64,000 nucleotides of DNA from Pelosinus fermentans JBW45. Its GTDB lineage: Bacteria > Bacillota > Negativicutes > DSM-13327. Position numbers and translations under genes: made by a program. Within the stretch, counting starts at the first letter, position 1; every line of letters begins with the position of its first letter. The stretch lies in assembly GCF_000271665.2 (NCBI RefSeq), contig NZ_CP010978.1, positions 1,520,501 to 1,584,500 on the forward strand. Reading direction: 5' to 3'. Below, piece by piece: positions 1 to 8,107 of this stretch. The notes under the pieces were generated by a model. It saw only the letters and a list, made by a program, of their open reading frames with translations. It was not told where the DNA came from and ran no database searches.

Positions 1-246
1 GTTAAAACGCTACTTGGGCGGCTGTTAAAAAAAAATGCTATTTCGTTTCATAAGGAGGGCCGGACGTACGTTTATTACCCTCTCGTAGCAGAGGATGAGT
101 GTGTGAAAGCGGAAAGCCAGTCTTTTTTAGAAAAGGTATTCTGCGGTGCCTTAAATGTGATGTTTGCTAAATTTTTAGAAGAACAAGAATTATCCAGAGA
201 AGAGATAGCGGAACTAAAACGTATCTTGGATCAAAAGAAAAAATAA
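1..246 (+). CDS. blaI: BlaI/MecI-family transcriptional repressor, 3-prime part
   Basis: The window opens inside this gene; 81 codons and the stop are visible. The translation carries the end of the winged helix (VKTLLGRLLKKN then HKEGRTYVYYPLVAEDEC) and the C-terminal dimerisation helices typical of BlaI/MecI. The family binds TACA/TGTA-type operators and is cleaved after the membrane sensor BlaR1 detects a beta-lactam. The next gene, 40 bp away, is blaR1 and a class D beta-lactamase follows, so this is most likely the repressor of that lactamase. Its start and own promoter lie outside the window. Confidence 0.9.
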   Translation, partial: VKTLLGRLLKKNAISFHKEGRTYVYYPLVAEDECVKAESQSFLEKVFCGALNVMFAKFLEEQELSREEIAELKRILDQKKK

Positions 247-286
247 AAGAGTTGAGGTTTTGAGAGCTTATTAAGGGAGGCCTCTT

Positions 287-2086
287 ATGGTACTGTATTC
301 TTTTATTCCCTGGCTGCTATACTCTTCACTTATGGGAAGCATTTTAATAGGGTTAATCATAGTCCTACGACTGGTCTTCGCAAATAGGATGGGCGTCAAT
401 CTGCAGTATCTATTATGGTTTTTAGTGATAATGAAGTTGTTAATTCCTTATACGCCTGAAAGCTCTTTAAGCGTGTTCAACATCTTTAATCATCTGAACA
501 TTCAGGTCTTATCCGGAAATTACTTTGAGACCCAGGGTAATGAGATGACAGACCAGACTACAGCAAAAGAGCTGCCGTTAACGAAAATGGTGAACGTTGC
601 TCATGATTACGCCTTATCTGTAAACAGGACTTTCCTTGACTCTAGGGAGGTTGCTGCATTTTGGTTCTGGCTAGTTGGAGTGATAACTCTTACTGTTTAC
701 TTGATTCATGGGACGATTAAGCTGCAATGTATTCTGAGGAGCACTCTCAGAGTAAATGACAGCTGTGTTATTAACTTGCTTGAGGAGTGTAAGCACAGGA
801 TGAATATCAAGGGCAATACTGTGCTGGTTGAATCACCGTTAATTCGAAGTCCAATGGTTATGGGAGCAATCAGACCGCATATTATACTGCCGGCTGGCAT
901 TAACGGTAATTTAAGCAAATCGGAATTACGATTCATTTTATTACATGAATTGGCCCATCTTCAACGTAGAGATCTTTATGTAAATTGGATTACATCTTTT
1001 TTGCAAATCATCCACTGGTTTAACCCAATTATTTGGTACGCTTTTTATCAAATGCGTCAGGATCGGGAATTGGCTTGTGATGCTTATGTGCTTTCCTTAC
1101 TAAAACCCGATGAATATAAAAGCTATGGCGCTGCGATTATTTCTTTTCTCGAAAGATACTCATATTCTGTTTATGATTACACGATAGCCGGGTTGGCAAG
1201 TGGCAGAGCCAATATTAAGAAAAGAATGGAAATGATTGCCTTGTATAAAAAAGAGACAATATTTGGGATTGTTTGGAGAATTATTCTTTTTTTACTGATG
1301 GGGTGTTTTGTGCTGACCAACGCAAAAGGAACAGCTCAGGCAGAAAAATCACCAAAGATAAGTCATAGCATTGCATATGAAGATTTGAGCGATTATTTCC
1401 AGGAATACAATGGAACTTTTGTTTTGCTTGACATGAAAAGAGATCACTATCAGGTGTATAATGATGGATACAGCAAAAAGCGCGTATCTCCGGATTCAAC
1501 ATATAAGATAATTAGTTCTTTAGTCGGTCTTGAAACTGGAGTTTTAACAGATGAAGAGACTTCATTAAGGTGGGATGGAACCATATATCCAATCCAACCC
1601 TGGAACAGAGACCAGACACTAACTTCCGCAATTTCCTACTCTGTAAATTGGTATTTTCAGAGAGTCGACTCTAGCGTGGGCGAAACTAGTATAAAGAATA
1701 ATTTAAAGGAAATTGGATACGGCAATTATGATATTTCTGGCGGAATTAATGACTTTTGGATTGAATCCTCATTAAAAATTTCTTCTCTAGAACAGGTAGA
1801 GATGCTTAAAAAACTATTTACTTATGAAATGCCCTTTTCTCGAAGGAATATAGACATTGTCAAAAAAATAATCAAAGTGTGGGAGCTGGACAAGGTAACT
1901 TTATACGGGAAAACTGGCACTGGAACTGTGAATGGAAATAACATTAATGGGTGGTTTATAGGGTGTGTAGAAAATGAAGGAGAGAATTATATTTTTGCTA
2001 CGAATATTCAAGGAAAAGAGGGCGCAGATGGGGCAAATGCCAGGAGAATAACGCTATCAATCCTTAAAGATAAAAATCTTTTATAG
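287..2086 (+). CDS. blaR1: BlaR1-type antibiotic sensor (M56 metalloprotease fused to class D-like sensor)
   Basis: 599 residues, in the normal BlaR1/MecR1 size range. The N-terminal half has membrane helices (about 8-30, 41-55, 121-141 and 327-345) and the M56 zinc site HELAH at 220-224, with a further ligand motif ELACDA from 261. The C-terminal domain from about 370 is the outside penicillin-sensor fold: STYK with acylation Ser404, an SVN triad, YGN and a KTGTG box near the end. The known role of the family is to be acylated by beta-lactam outside and then trigger cleavage of BlaI inside. The start is ATG after GGGAGG. The sensor domain closely resembles the secreted enzyme encoded next. 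Confidence 0.93.
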   Translation: MVLYSFIPWLLYSSLMGSILIGLIIVLRLVFANRMGVNLQYLLWFLVIMKLLIPYTPESSLSVFNIFNHLNIQVLSGNYFETQGNEMTDQTTAKELPLTKMVNVAHDYALSVNRTFLDSREVAAFWFWLVGVITLTVYLIHGTIKLQCILRSTLRVNDSCVINLLEECKHRMNIKGNTVLVESPLIRSPMVMGAIRPHIILPAGINGNLSKSELRFILLHELAHLQRRDLYVNWITSFLQIIHWFNPIIWYAFYQMRQDRELACDAYVLSLLKPDEYKSYGAAIISFLERYSYSVYDYTIAGLASGRANIKKRMEMIALYKKETIFGIVWRIILFLLMGCFVLTNAKGTAQAEKSPKISHSIAYEDLSDYFQEYNGTFVLLDMKRDHYQVYNDGYSKKRVSPDSTYKIISSLVGLETGVLTDEETSLRWDGTIYPIQPWNRDQTLTSAISYSVNWYFQRVDSSVGETSIKNNLKEIGYGNYDISGGINDFWIESSLKISSLEQVEMLKKLFTYEMPFSRRNIDIVKKIIKVWELDKVTLYGKTGTGTVNGNNINGWFIGCVENEGENYIFATNIQGKEGADGANARRITLSILKDKNLL

Positions 2087-2171
2087 GAATGTAAATTCGT
2101 ATAAAGCTGGATATTGCCCATTTTTAAAAATCATCAGGCAATAAATATCTCCATAAATTATTTGGATTATA

Positions 2172-2230
2172 TTGACAATCAAAGATCACGAGTGTAATAT
2201 TTAGCTATAGATTACAATTGTAATCTATAG
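2172..2230 (+). promoter_or_regulatory. Promoter plus perfect palindromic BlaI-type operator
   Basis: TTGACA at 2172-2177 and TAATAT at 2195-2200 are 17 bp apart, an almost ideal vegetative promoter. A perfect 26-bp palindrome follows at 2205-2230, centred on TTACAATTGTAA, and covers the expected start of transcription. The TACA/TGTA half-sites match what is known of BlaI/MecI operators. A bound repressor would block the lactamase promoter directly. Confidence 0.85.
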
Positions 2231-2289
2231 CATGTTTAAGGAGATTGCGTACGGCACATTATAAATCAACGAGTAAAGGAATGGTTGAA

Positions 2290-3096
2290 GTGAAAAGATG
2301 GTTTTTAGTATTACTTACCGTTGTTCTTGTTAATTGTGGCTTAATGGCTAGCACAAATGCGGCGAATCTCGTGGTAAAGGAAGACCTTGGTAAGTACTTT
2401 GAGGGATTTACCACAGGGACGTTTGTTATGTACGATGAGGCTAACGATCAGTATATAGTCGTTAATGAGCCCCAAAGTAATCAACGCTTGTCACCGTGTT
2501 CCACCTTTAAAATTTATAATTCACTTATTGGATTGGAAACTGGTGTCTTAGACCAAGAAGATGTATATACCTTATTCAAATGGAATGGGACGCAATATAC
2601 ATTTCCTACGTGGAACCATGATCAAACATTGGCGTCTGCCACAAGGGATTCAGTTGTTTGGTATTTCCAAGAACTTGCGTCCCGGGTTGGGGCGAAAAGG
2701 ATGCAGGCAGGTCTTGATAAGCTAGAGTACGGGAATAGGGATATTTCTGGAGGCTTGACAACCTTCTGGCTGCGGTCTTCATTACAGATTTCGGCGCGTG
2801 AACAAGTGGACTTGCTGTACAGGCTATACTCGGGGAAATTGCCGGTATCTCCCCAAAATGTGGAGATAGTGAAAAAGAACATTACTTTGTCAGAAAATGA
2901 TTATATGCGATTCATGGGTAAAACCGGTTCGGGATTTCAAGATGATAAATGGATATTGGGGTGGTTTGTTGGCTGTGTCGAAAAGCAAGGAAATCGCTAT
3001 TTCTTCGCTACCAATATTCAAGCGCCAGATGGCGCAATCGGCGGAAAGGCCAGAGAGATCACAAAATTAATCTTAAAAGACCTGCAAGTTTTATAG
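2290..3096 (+). CDS. Class D (OXA-like) beta-lactamase, secreted
   Basis: I place the start at GTG 2290, not at the in-frame TTG 2245, because AAAGGA lies 9 bp upstream and translation then begins with a normal signal peptide (MKRWFLVLLTVVLVNCGLMA). The product is 268 residues. Class D landmarks are present in order: STFK (acylation Ser and carbamylatable Lys) near residue 60, SVV near 120, YGN near 150, and KTGSG before WFVGC. Lys in STFK and the SxV triad favour a true class D hydrolase over a penicillin-binding protein. It sits downstream of blaI-blaR1 with its own BlaI-type operator, so expression should be beta-lactam inducible. The closest known relatives by pattern are chromosomal class D enzymes of Gram-positive bacteria; the substrate range cannot be read from sequence. 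Confidence 0.88.
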   Translation: MKRWFLVLLTVVLVNCGLMASTNAANLVVKEDLGKYFEGFTTGTFVMYDEANDQYIVVNEPQSNQRLSPCSTFKIYNSLIGLETGVLDQEDVYTLFKWNGTQYTFPTWNHDQTLASATRDSVVWYFQELASRVGAKRMQAGLDKLEYGNRDISGGLTTFWLRSSLQISAREQVDLLYRLYSGKLPVSPQNVEIVKKNITLSENDYMRFMGKTGSGFQDDKWILGWFVGCVEKQGNRYFFATNIQAPDGAIGGKAREITKLILKDLQVL

Positions 3097-3159
3097 TAGG
3101 ATTCTTCAAGTTACCATGGTTTTAAAAAAAATAAAATAGGTCTTCAATTTGGAACTCCA

Positions 3160-3201
3160 ATACCCCTATTCGTAGGTAAATAAGCCTGCGAATAGGGGTA
3201 T
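3160..3201 (+). promoter_or_regulatory. Long hairpin overlapping the glycosyltransferase ribosome site
   Basis: A 13-bp perfect inverted repeat (3160-3172 with 3189-3201, extended inward by AGG/CCT) forms a stable hairpin. There is no T-run after it, so it is a poor terminator. The only SD-like bases for the ATG at 3209 (AGGGG, about 10 bp upstream) lie in its right arm, so the hairpin could hide the ribosome site. Confidence 0.5.
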
Positions 3202-3208
3202 CGTTATA

Positions 3209-4147
3209 ATGGAAAAGAGAGGTAAACGAGTATGGGAGGCGATTGATATAAACAAAATATATTTTGATGCATCGGTTATTGTGCCAGTATTTAACCAGAT
3301 GGAATCACTTAGAACGACGTTGCAATATTTTTCTTTTCAGCAGTATCCTTCCAACAAATATGAGATTATAGTAGTTGATGATGGGTCAACGGATGGTTTA
3401 ATGGAAAGTATTGAAGAAGATGCATGGCCATCGTTGGCTTGTAAGATTAAATACATACGCCAAGAGCATCAAGGCAGAGCAGTGGCAAGAAATACTGGAG
3501 TCGCTGCAGCTAAAGGTGAACGATTAATATTTTGTGATGCCGATCGTTTCCCAGATGTAAATTTTGTTAAGTACCATGTTGAAAGGACTTTAGGTTCTGG
3601 AAGCGTAGCAATTATAGGTTGTCCTTGGGAATTTTTCGGATCAAGAAAATACTTATCAACTTCCAATAAGGATACTCAGCTTATTCAAAAGTATTCAAGG
3701 CAACCAATGTATTATACTAGAATACAAAAACTATATGATTTAAATGGTTATACGAATTCAGGAATAGCGTGGGCTTCTTTTCTTATAGGCAACTCCAGCG
3801 TTAGACGAAAGGATTTTTATAAAGTAGGTGGTTTTGATAAAGAATTTAAGTTCTGGGGATTTGAGCACTTTCAATTTGCTTTGCGCTTACAAAAATGTGG
3901 TGTTACTTTTCAAAACATGTATGACGTTTCAAACTTTCACTTACCTCATAGAATAGAGGCTGGGTACCAGGAGGCAATGATAGAAGCCGGCACACAACTA
4001 CTAAAAAAAATAAATCCGCATTATAATTTCGATAGTTTCAAAAATTATTGTTTTGGGGAAATTTCGCTACAAGAATTTGAACTACGTTTTTGTGGCACCT
4101 TGTCATCGCAGTTAAAGGATTTGGAGCCAGTGCTTATTAAATGGTGA
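3209..4147 (+). CDS. Family 2 glycosyltransferase
   Basis: 312 residues. The N-terminal GT-A fold shows ASVIVPVFNQ, the nucleotide-binding VVDDGSTDG (57-63), and a DxD metal site as CDAD (109-112). The C-terminal part has GGFDKEFKFWGFEHFQFA, the GxD...WGxED-like block found in galactosyltransferase-C type GT2 enzymes. The family transfers a sugar from a nucleotide sugar; donor and acceptor are unknown. No signal peptide or membrane helix is visible, so it should be cytoplasmic. It lies upstream of a GNAT gene and three radical SAM genes on the same strand, which suggests it glycosylates the product of that cassette. Weak SD bases are buried in a hairpin. Confidence 0.85.
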   Translation: MEKRGKRVWEAIDINKIYFDASVIVPVFNQMESLRTTLQYFSFQQYPSNKYEIIVVDDGSTDGLMESIEEDAWPSLACKIKYIRQEHQGRAVARNTGVAAAKGERLIFCDADRFPDVNFVKYHVERTLGSGSVAIIGCPWEFFGSRKYLSTSNKDTQLIQKYSRQPMYYTRIQKLYDLNGYTNSGIAWASFLIGNSSVRRKDFYKVGGFDKEFKFWGFEHFQFALRLQKCGVTFQNMYDVSNFHLPHRIEAGYQEAMIEAGTQLLKKINPHYNFDSFKNYCFGEISLQEFELRFCGTLSSQLKDLEPVLIKW

Positions 4148-4236
4148 GCCTACGCCGAGCCCCGTTCTTTCGTTCGGAATTTGGGCAAGTAACACCATTG
4201 TTTGCCAAAATAAGTTTTAGAGGAGGTAACTAGATT

Positions 4237-4800
4237 ATGGTATTGAGACAAAAGGATTTTACAATTATACAGGCATCAGAAAAAGAGATACCTTTGGCTT
4301 TACAGTTTCGACAAATTCTTTTAAAAGAAATGGGAATTCCTAGAGAGTTACTGATAAATAGCATGAGCGAGGTGCTCCTTGCATTTTACCATCAAGAATT
4401 TAATGTAGGGCGAATGCGGCATTATATTGCATATAGTCAGGAAAATCAACCAGTCGCTATTGCAGGGGCAGTGATAAAAAATGATTTTCCATATTGTTTG
4501 CTTAATCCCGGTTACTATGGTTGGATTATGGATGTTTATACACTTCCGGACTATAGAGGAAAAAAGCTTGCCACTAAACTTTTAGAATTGACTAATCAAT
4601 GGCTTGTAGAAAAAGGCGTGCATGAGGCAAAATTGATAGCAGTGGAAAATGATGCAAGAAGACTCTATGAAAATTTGGGATATAGAGCTACTTTTGACAT
4701 GAGTTTAAATTTGACAGAGTACGAGAATTATAATGAAATCATTGAACAGAGAGTTTCGGGGGTAACTAAAGTGGCGAAAAAATGTCTAGAGACCAGCTAA
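4237..4800 (+). CDS. GNAT-family N-acetyltransferase
   Basis: 187 residues with the GNAT core: a strand ending in GWIMDVYTLPDYRG followed by the acetyl-CoA loop RGKKLATKLL (a variant of RxxGxG/A), then AVENDARRLYENLGYR, the usual motif B. The family moves an acetyl group from acetyl-CoA to an amine; the substrate is not evident. The start is ATG with GAGGAGG upstream. It is 89 bp after the glycosyltransferase and 68 bp before the first radical SAM gene, all co-directional, so a joint transcript is likely. It could acetylate an aminosugar or a metabolite made by the cassette. Confidence 0.85.
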   Translation: MVLRQKDFTIIQASEKEIPLALQFRQILLKEMGIPRELLINSMSEVLLAFYHQEFNVGRMRHYIAYSQENQPVAIAGAVIKNDFPYCLLNPGYYGWIMDVYTLPDYRGKKLATKLLELTNQWLVEKGVHEAKLIAVENDARRLYENLGYRATFDMSLNLTEYENYNEIIEQRVSGVTKVAKKCLETS

Positions 4801-4868
4801 TCAAAGTCTAAAGATCTCAGAATTTGAAAGTTAATAAATTTTTTTATATATAAAGGGAGGCGGAAAAT

Positions 4869-6464
4869 TTGATAGACTGCTTTTTCATTGGCCATAACGG
4901 AATAAATATTTCAAAGCAGTTGCAAATAACAGCTGCAGCATATGGCAGAAACTCATATTATTTTAGGGATGCATTAAGTGCTAGGTATATAAAATATAAC
5001 GGCAAGCGCTATACTCAATATCAAATTTATAACTTATTTTACAATAATAATGATGCGCTTAGTGCTACTTTTGATCATGCGACATTTCAACATAATTTTA
5101 ACAGCGCCATTGCTATACTTGGTAGTTATGTGCATAAAAAAGGGTTGTCGATTGATTATGTACACTCTTTTAATATGGACAAGCAAGAGCTAGCTAAGAA
5201 ACTTGAAAAGAATAATATAAGGGTAATAGCAATACCAACAACTTTTTACTTGTCATTATATCCTATCTTGGAAATTGTATACTTTATAAGAAAATATAAT
5301 AAAACAGCGAAGATTATTATTGGAGGTCCATACGTCTTAAATCAGGTAAAAGGTCAAAGTCCGGCTAATCTGCAAAAAATATTTCAAGCGATAGGCGCCG
5401 ATGTTTATATATGCAGTAATGAAGGCGAATATGCTTTAAGCGAAGTGGTCCGAGCATTCCACGATAATACTGAACTTTATGAAATTAACAATATTTTTTT
5501 TAGGCAAGAAGACAATACCTACGGTCATAACACGCTGACGCTGGAAGAGAATAGTAGTGAAGATAAGCATATTAATTGGAGCTTATTTACAGGTGGATTG
5601 ACCCAATATGCCAGCATAAGAACAGCTGTATCTTGTCCATTTTCTTGTGCTTTTTGCGGACTTCCGATTACGGGAGGAAAGTATAGACAATTAAGCGTTG
5701 CCGAAATTGAAGATCAATTAGATACACTAGCAAAAAGCAACAAAGTTTCAGGCTTGTTTTTTATTGATGAAACATTTAATTACCCACCAGAAAGATTCAA
5801 AGAGATTTTACGGATGATGATAAAAAATAATTACAATTTTAAATGGGAATCAGAATTTCGCTGCCAGTTTGCAGATCGGGAAATGATTGAAATGATGAAA
5901 GAAAGTGGTTGTGTCCAAGTGTTTTGTGGCATTGAGTCGGGAAGCCAGCAAATATTGAATAATATGAATAAAAAAGCCATAGTTGAAGAATACAAAAAAG
6001 GGCTGGGCTTATTACATGAATATGACATTCTAACGAACGCTTTAATTATTATTGGATTCCCTGGAGAAACCTATGAAACTTATAAAGAAACATACAACTT
6101 TTTGCAGGAAACTAAACCTACTTTTTTTAGAACTCACAGATGGTATTACGATCATGAAACGCCGATATATGATAAGAGAAAGGAATACAACATTACGGGG
6201 AATGGATATGAATGGGCCCATTCTACTATGGATGCAGATACTGCACATAATCTTACAGATGAGTTAACTATGTCTGTGAATAGCTCAATACATATTGCCG
6301 ATTATCCGATCTCTTTCTTCTTATATGAGCAAGGATTTAGTGTTGAAAAGATTAAGCATTTTATGGAGACTTTTAATAAATGTGTAAATGAAAGAATAAA
6401 AAATCCTGATTGTGAAGAGGTTAGCCAAGAACGGGTAGAAGAGTTGAAATACGCGTTAAGATAA
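4869..6464 (+). CDS. Cobalamin-type radical SAM protein 1 (PhpK-like)
   Basis: 531 residues from a TTG start after GGGAGGCGG. Order: a short N-terminal block (IDCFFIGHNGINIS), a Rossmann-like B12-binding region (IPTTFYLSLYPILEIV to IIIGGPYV, about 115-165), then the radical SAM barrel with the 4Fe-4S motif C256-PFS-C260-AF-C263 and the AdoMet region GIESGSQQILNNMNKKA, then a roughly 150-residue tail. I see no DxHxxG cobalamin ligand. The opening resembles the PhpK family of B12 radical SAM P-methyltransferases, but the reaction here cannot be assigned. It is the first of three tandem paralogues. Confidence 0.85.
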   Translation: MIDCFFIGHNGINISKQLQITAAAYGRNSYYFRDALSARYIKYNGKRYTQYQIYNLFYNNNDALSATFDHATFQHNFNSAIAILGSYVHKKGLSIDYVHSFNMDKQELAKKLEKNNIRVIAIPTTFYLSLYPILEIVYFIRKYNKTAKIIIGGPYVLNQVKGQSPANLQKIFQAIGADVYICSNEGEYALSEVVRAFHDNTELYEINNIFFRQEDNTYGHNTLTLEENSSEDKHINWSLFTGGLTQYASIRTAVSCPFSCAFCGLPITGGKYRQLSVAEIEDQLDTLAKSNKVSGLFFIDETFNYPPERFKEILRMMIKNNYNFKWESEFRCQFADREMIEMMKESGCVQVFCGIESGSQQILNNMNKKAIVEEYKKGLGLLHEYDILTNALIIIGFPGETYETYKETYNFLQETKPTFFRTHRWYYDHETPIYDKRKEYNITGNGYEWAHSTMDADTAHNLTDELTMSVNSSIHIADYPISFFLYEQGFSVEKIKHFMETFNKCVNERIKNPDCEEVSQERVEELKYALR

Positions 6465-6494
6465 TATATAAACATGGTAAAGGGGAGGATTAGT

Positions 6495-8093
6495 TTGATT
6501 GATTGTTTATTTATTGGGCATAATGAGATGGATTTAACAAAAAACAGACAGTTATTGAGATTAAAATATGGGCACAACTCTCATAACTATACAGAGACAA
6601 ATAAATTTAATTTAGGGTACATCAAATATAAAGGTAAATTGCATACACCTATACATATTTATAATGCATTAAAAAGTGAAAGCGTCAATAGGGCTTCAGC
6701 GGGAAGTGCGAATATTGGAGAGATATTCAGCTTAACCATAGCATATTTAGCCTCTTATTTGCACAAGCGGGGATTTAGTTTTGATTATATAAATTCGTTT
6801 AACGAAGATAGAAACCTATTAGTGCAAAAACTGCAAGAAAATAATATAAGAACCATTATAATACCAACAACATATTACCTATCTCCCATACCTATAGTAG
6901 AAATAATGCAAACGGTTAAAAAATATAATAATACAGCAAAAGTCATAATTGGGGGACCGTTTATATTCAATCAAGTTAGAGATCTATGTAATCAAGAGAT
7001 GCAAAAATTATTGACAAGAATTGGAGCGGATATATACATATATTCTATCGAAGGTGAAGAGGCATTAGCACGAACTATAAGTGCAGTGAAGAATGGATTG
7101 TCATTAAATAATATTAATAACGTAATTTATAATCATGCAGGAGTATATCAGTTTACATCGGTGCAAAAAGAGGAAAATAGTTTGGATGAGAATCCAGTTA
7201 ATTGGAAGCTGTTTTCAGAGAGTTTAAACAGTAATATAAATATTAGAACGTCAAATTCATGCTTATTTTCTTGTGCGTTCTGTTCTTTCCCAAAGAGTTC
7301 AGGCAAATATCGAATAGCTAATTTGGAAACGGTTGAAAACGAATTGAATATGTTGAGAGATATTGGTAATGTAACGGCTATTAGCTTTATTGATGATACG
7401 TTTAATTTTCCACCAGACAGATTAAAAAACATGCTGAGGATGATGATAAAAAATAAGTATAAATTTAAATGGAATTCCTTTTTTAGATGTCAACATGCCG
7501 ATCAAGAAATGATAGAACTAATGCAAGAAAGTGGATGTATTCAAGTTTTTTGTGGGATAGAATCTGGGAATCAACAAATATTAAACAATATTAATAAAAA
7601 GACGAGTCTCGATAAATATGAAGAGGTTCTTGAAATGCTTCATAAACACAATATCATGACTGTAGCTTCCTTCATTGTAGGTTTTCCAGGAGAAACTCAT
7701 GATACTTATTTTGATACTTTTAACTTTATTGAAAGAACAAAACCTACATTTTTTAGAGCGAGGCTATGGTGGTACGATAATAATGCTCCAATTTACGAAC
7801 ACAGAGAAAAATTTAAGTTAGTAGGCAAAGATTATGAATGGTCGCATGAAACAATGGACTCCAATACGGCTCAGGGTTTAGCGGATAACATGTTGTTATC
7901 CATAAAGAATTCAACCCATGTTGCAGATTATCCAATTCCATTTGATTTAGTTAATAAAGGCTTGAGTAAAGAACGGGTTGTGGACTTTATGAAAGCTTTT
8001 AATATGTCTGTAAGAGAGGTACTGCTTAATAAATATCAGATTAAGGAAAATCCAAAAATTATCGAGAAACTTCGTAGGATAATTGTCGGATAG
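6495..8093 (+). CDS. Cobalamin-type radical SAM protein 2 (PhpK-like)
   Basis: I place the start at TTG 6495, after GGGGAGG and in the same position as its neighbour (MIDCLFIGHNEMDL), not at the in-frame ATG 6474; the product is 532 residues. The B12-binding-like region ends in VIIGGPFIFN. The cluster motif is C256-LFS-C260-AF-C263, exactly where it sits in protein 1. GIESGNQQILNNINKK and VGFPGETHDTYFDTF follow. It begins 30 bp after the previous stop. It is clearly related to both neighbours yet well diverged, so the three genes are not recent copies and probably do different steps. Confidence 0.85.
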   Translation: MIDCLFIGHNEMDLTKNRQLLRLKYGHNSHNYTETNKFNLGYIKYKGKLHTPIHIYNALKSESVNRASAGSANIGEIFSLTIAYLASYLHKRGFSFDYINSFNEDRNLLVQKLQENNIRTIIIPTTYYLSPIPIVEIMQTVKKYNNTAKVIIGGPFIFNQVRDLCNQEMQKLLTRIGADIYIYSIEGEEALARTISAVKNGLSLNNINNVIYNHAGVYQFTSVQKEENSLDENPVNWKLFSESLNSNINIRTSNSCLFSCAFCSFPKSSGKYRIANLETVENELNMLRDIGNVTAISFIDDTFNFPPDRLKNMLRMMIKNKYKFKWNSFFRCQHADQEMIELMQESGCIQVFCGIESGNQQILNNINKKTSLDKYEEVLEMLHKHNIMTVASFIVGFPGETHDTYFDTFNFIERTKPTFFRARLWWYDNNAPIYEHREKFKLVGKDYEWSHETMDSNTAQGLADNMLLSIKNSTHVADYPIPFDLVNKGLSKERVVDFMKAFNMSVREVLLNKYQIKENPKIIEKLRRIIVG

Positions 8094-8107
8094 GAGGGGG
8101 AAATGCG

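Noticed and set aside
2111-2150. Terminator after blaR1 (ATTGCC...GGCAAT)
   Set aside because: The stem is only 6 bp with no T-run, so it was not listed.
2245-2289. TTG start for the class D beta-lactamase
   Set aside because: The SD-like AAGGAG is only 1 bp from this TTG, and the signal peptide begins cleanly at GTG 2290.
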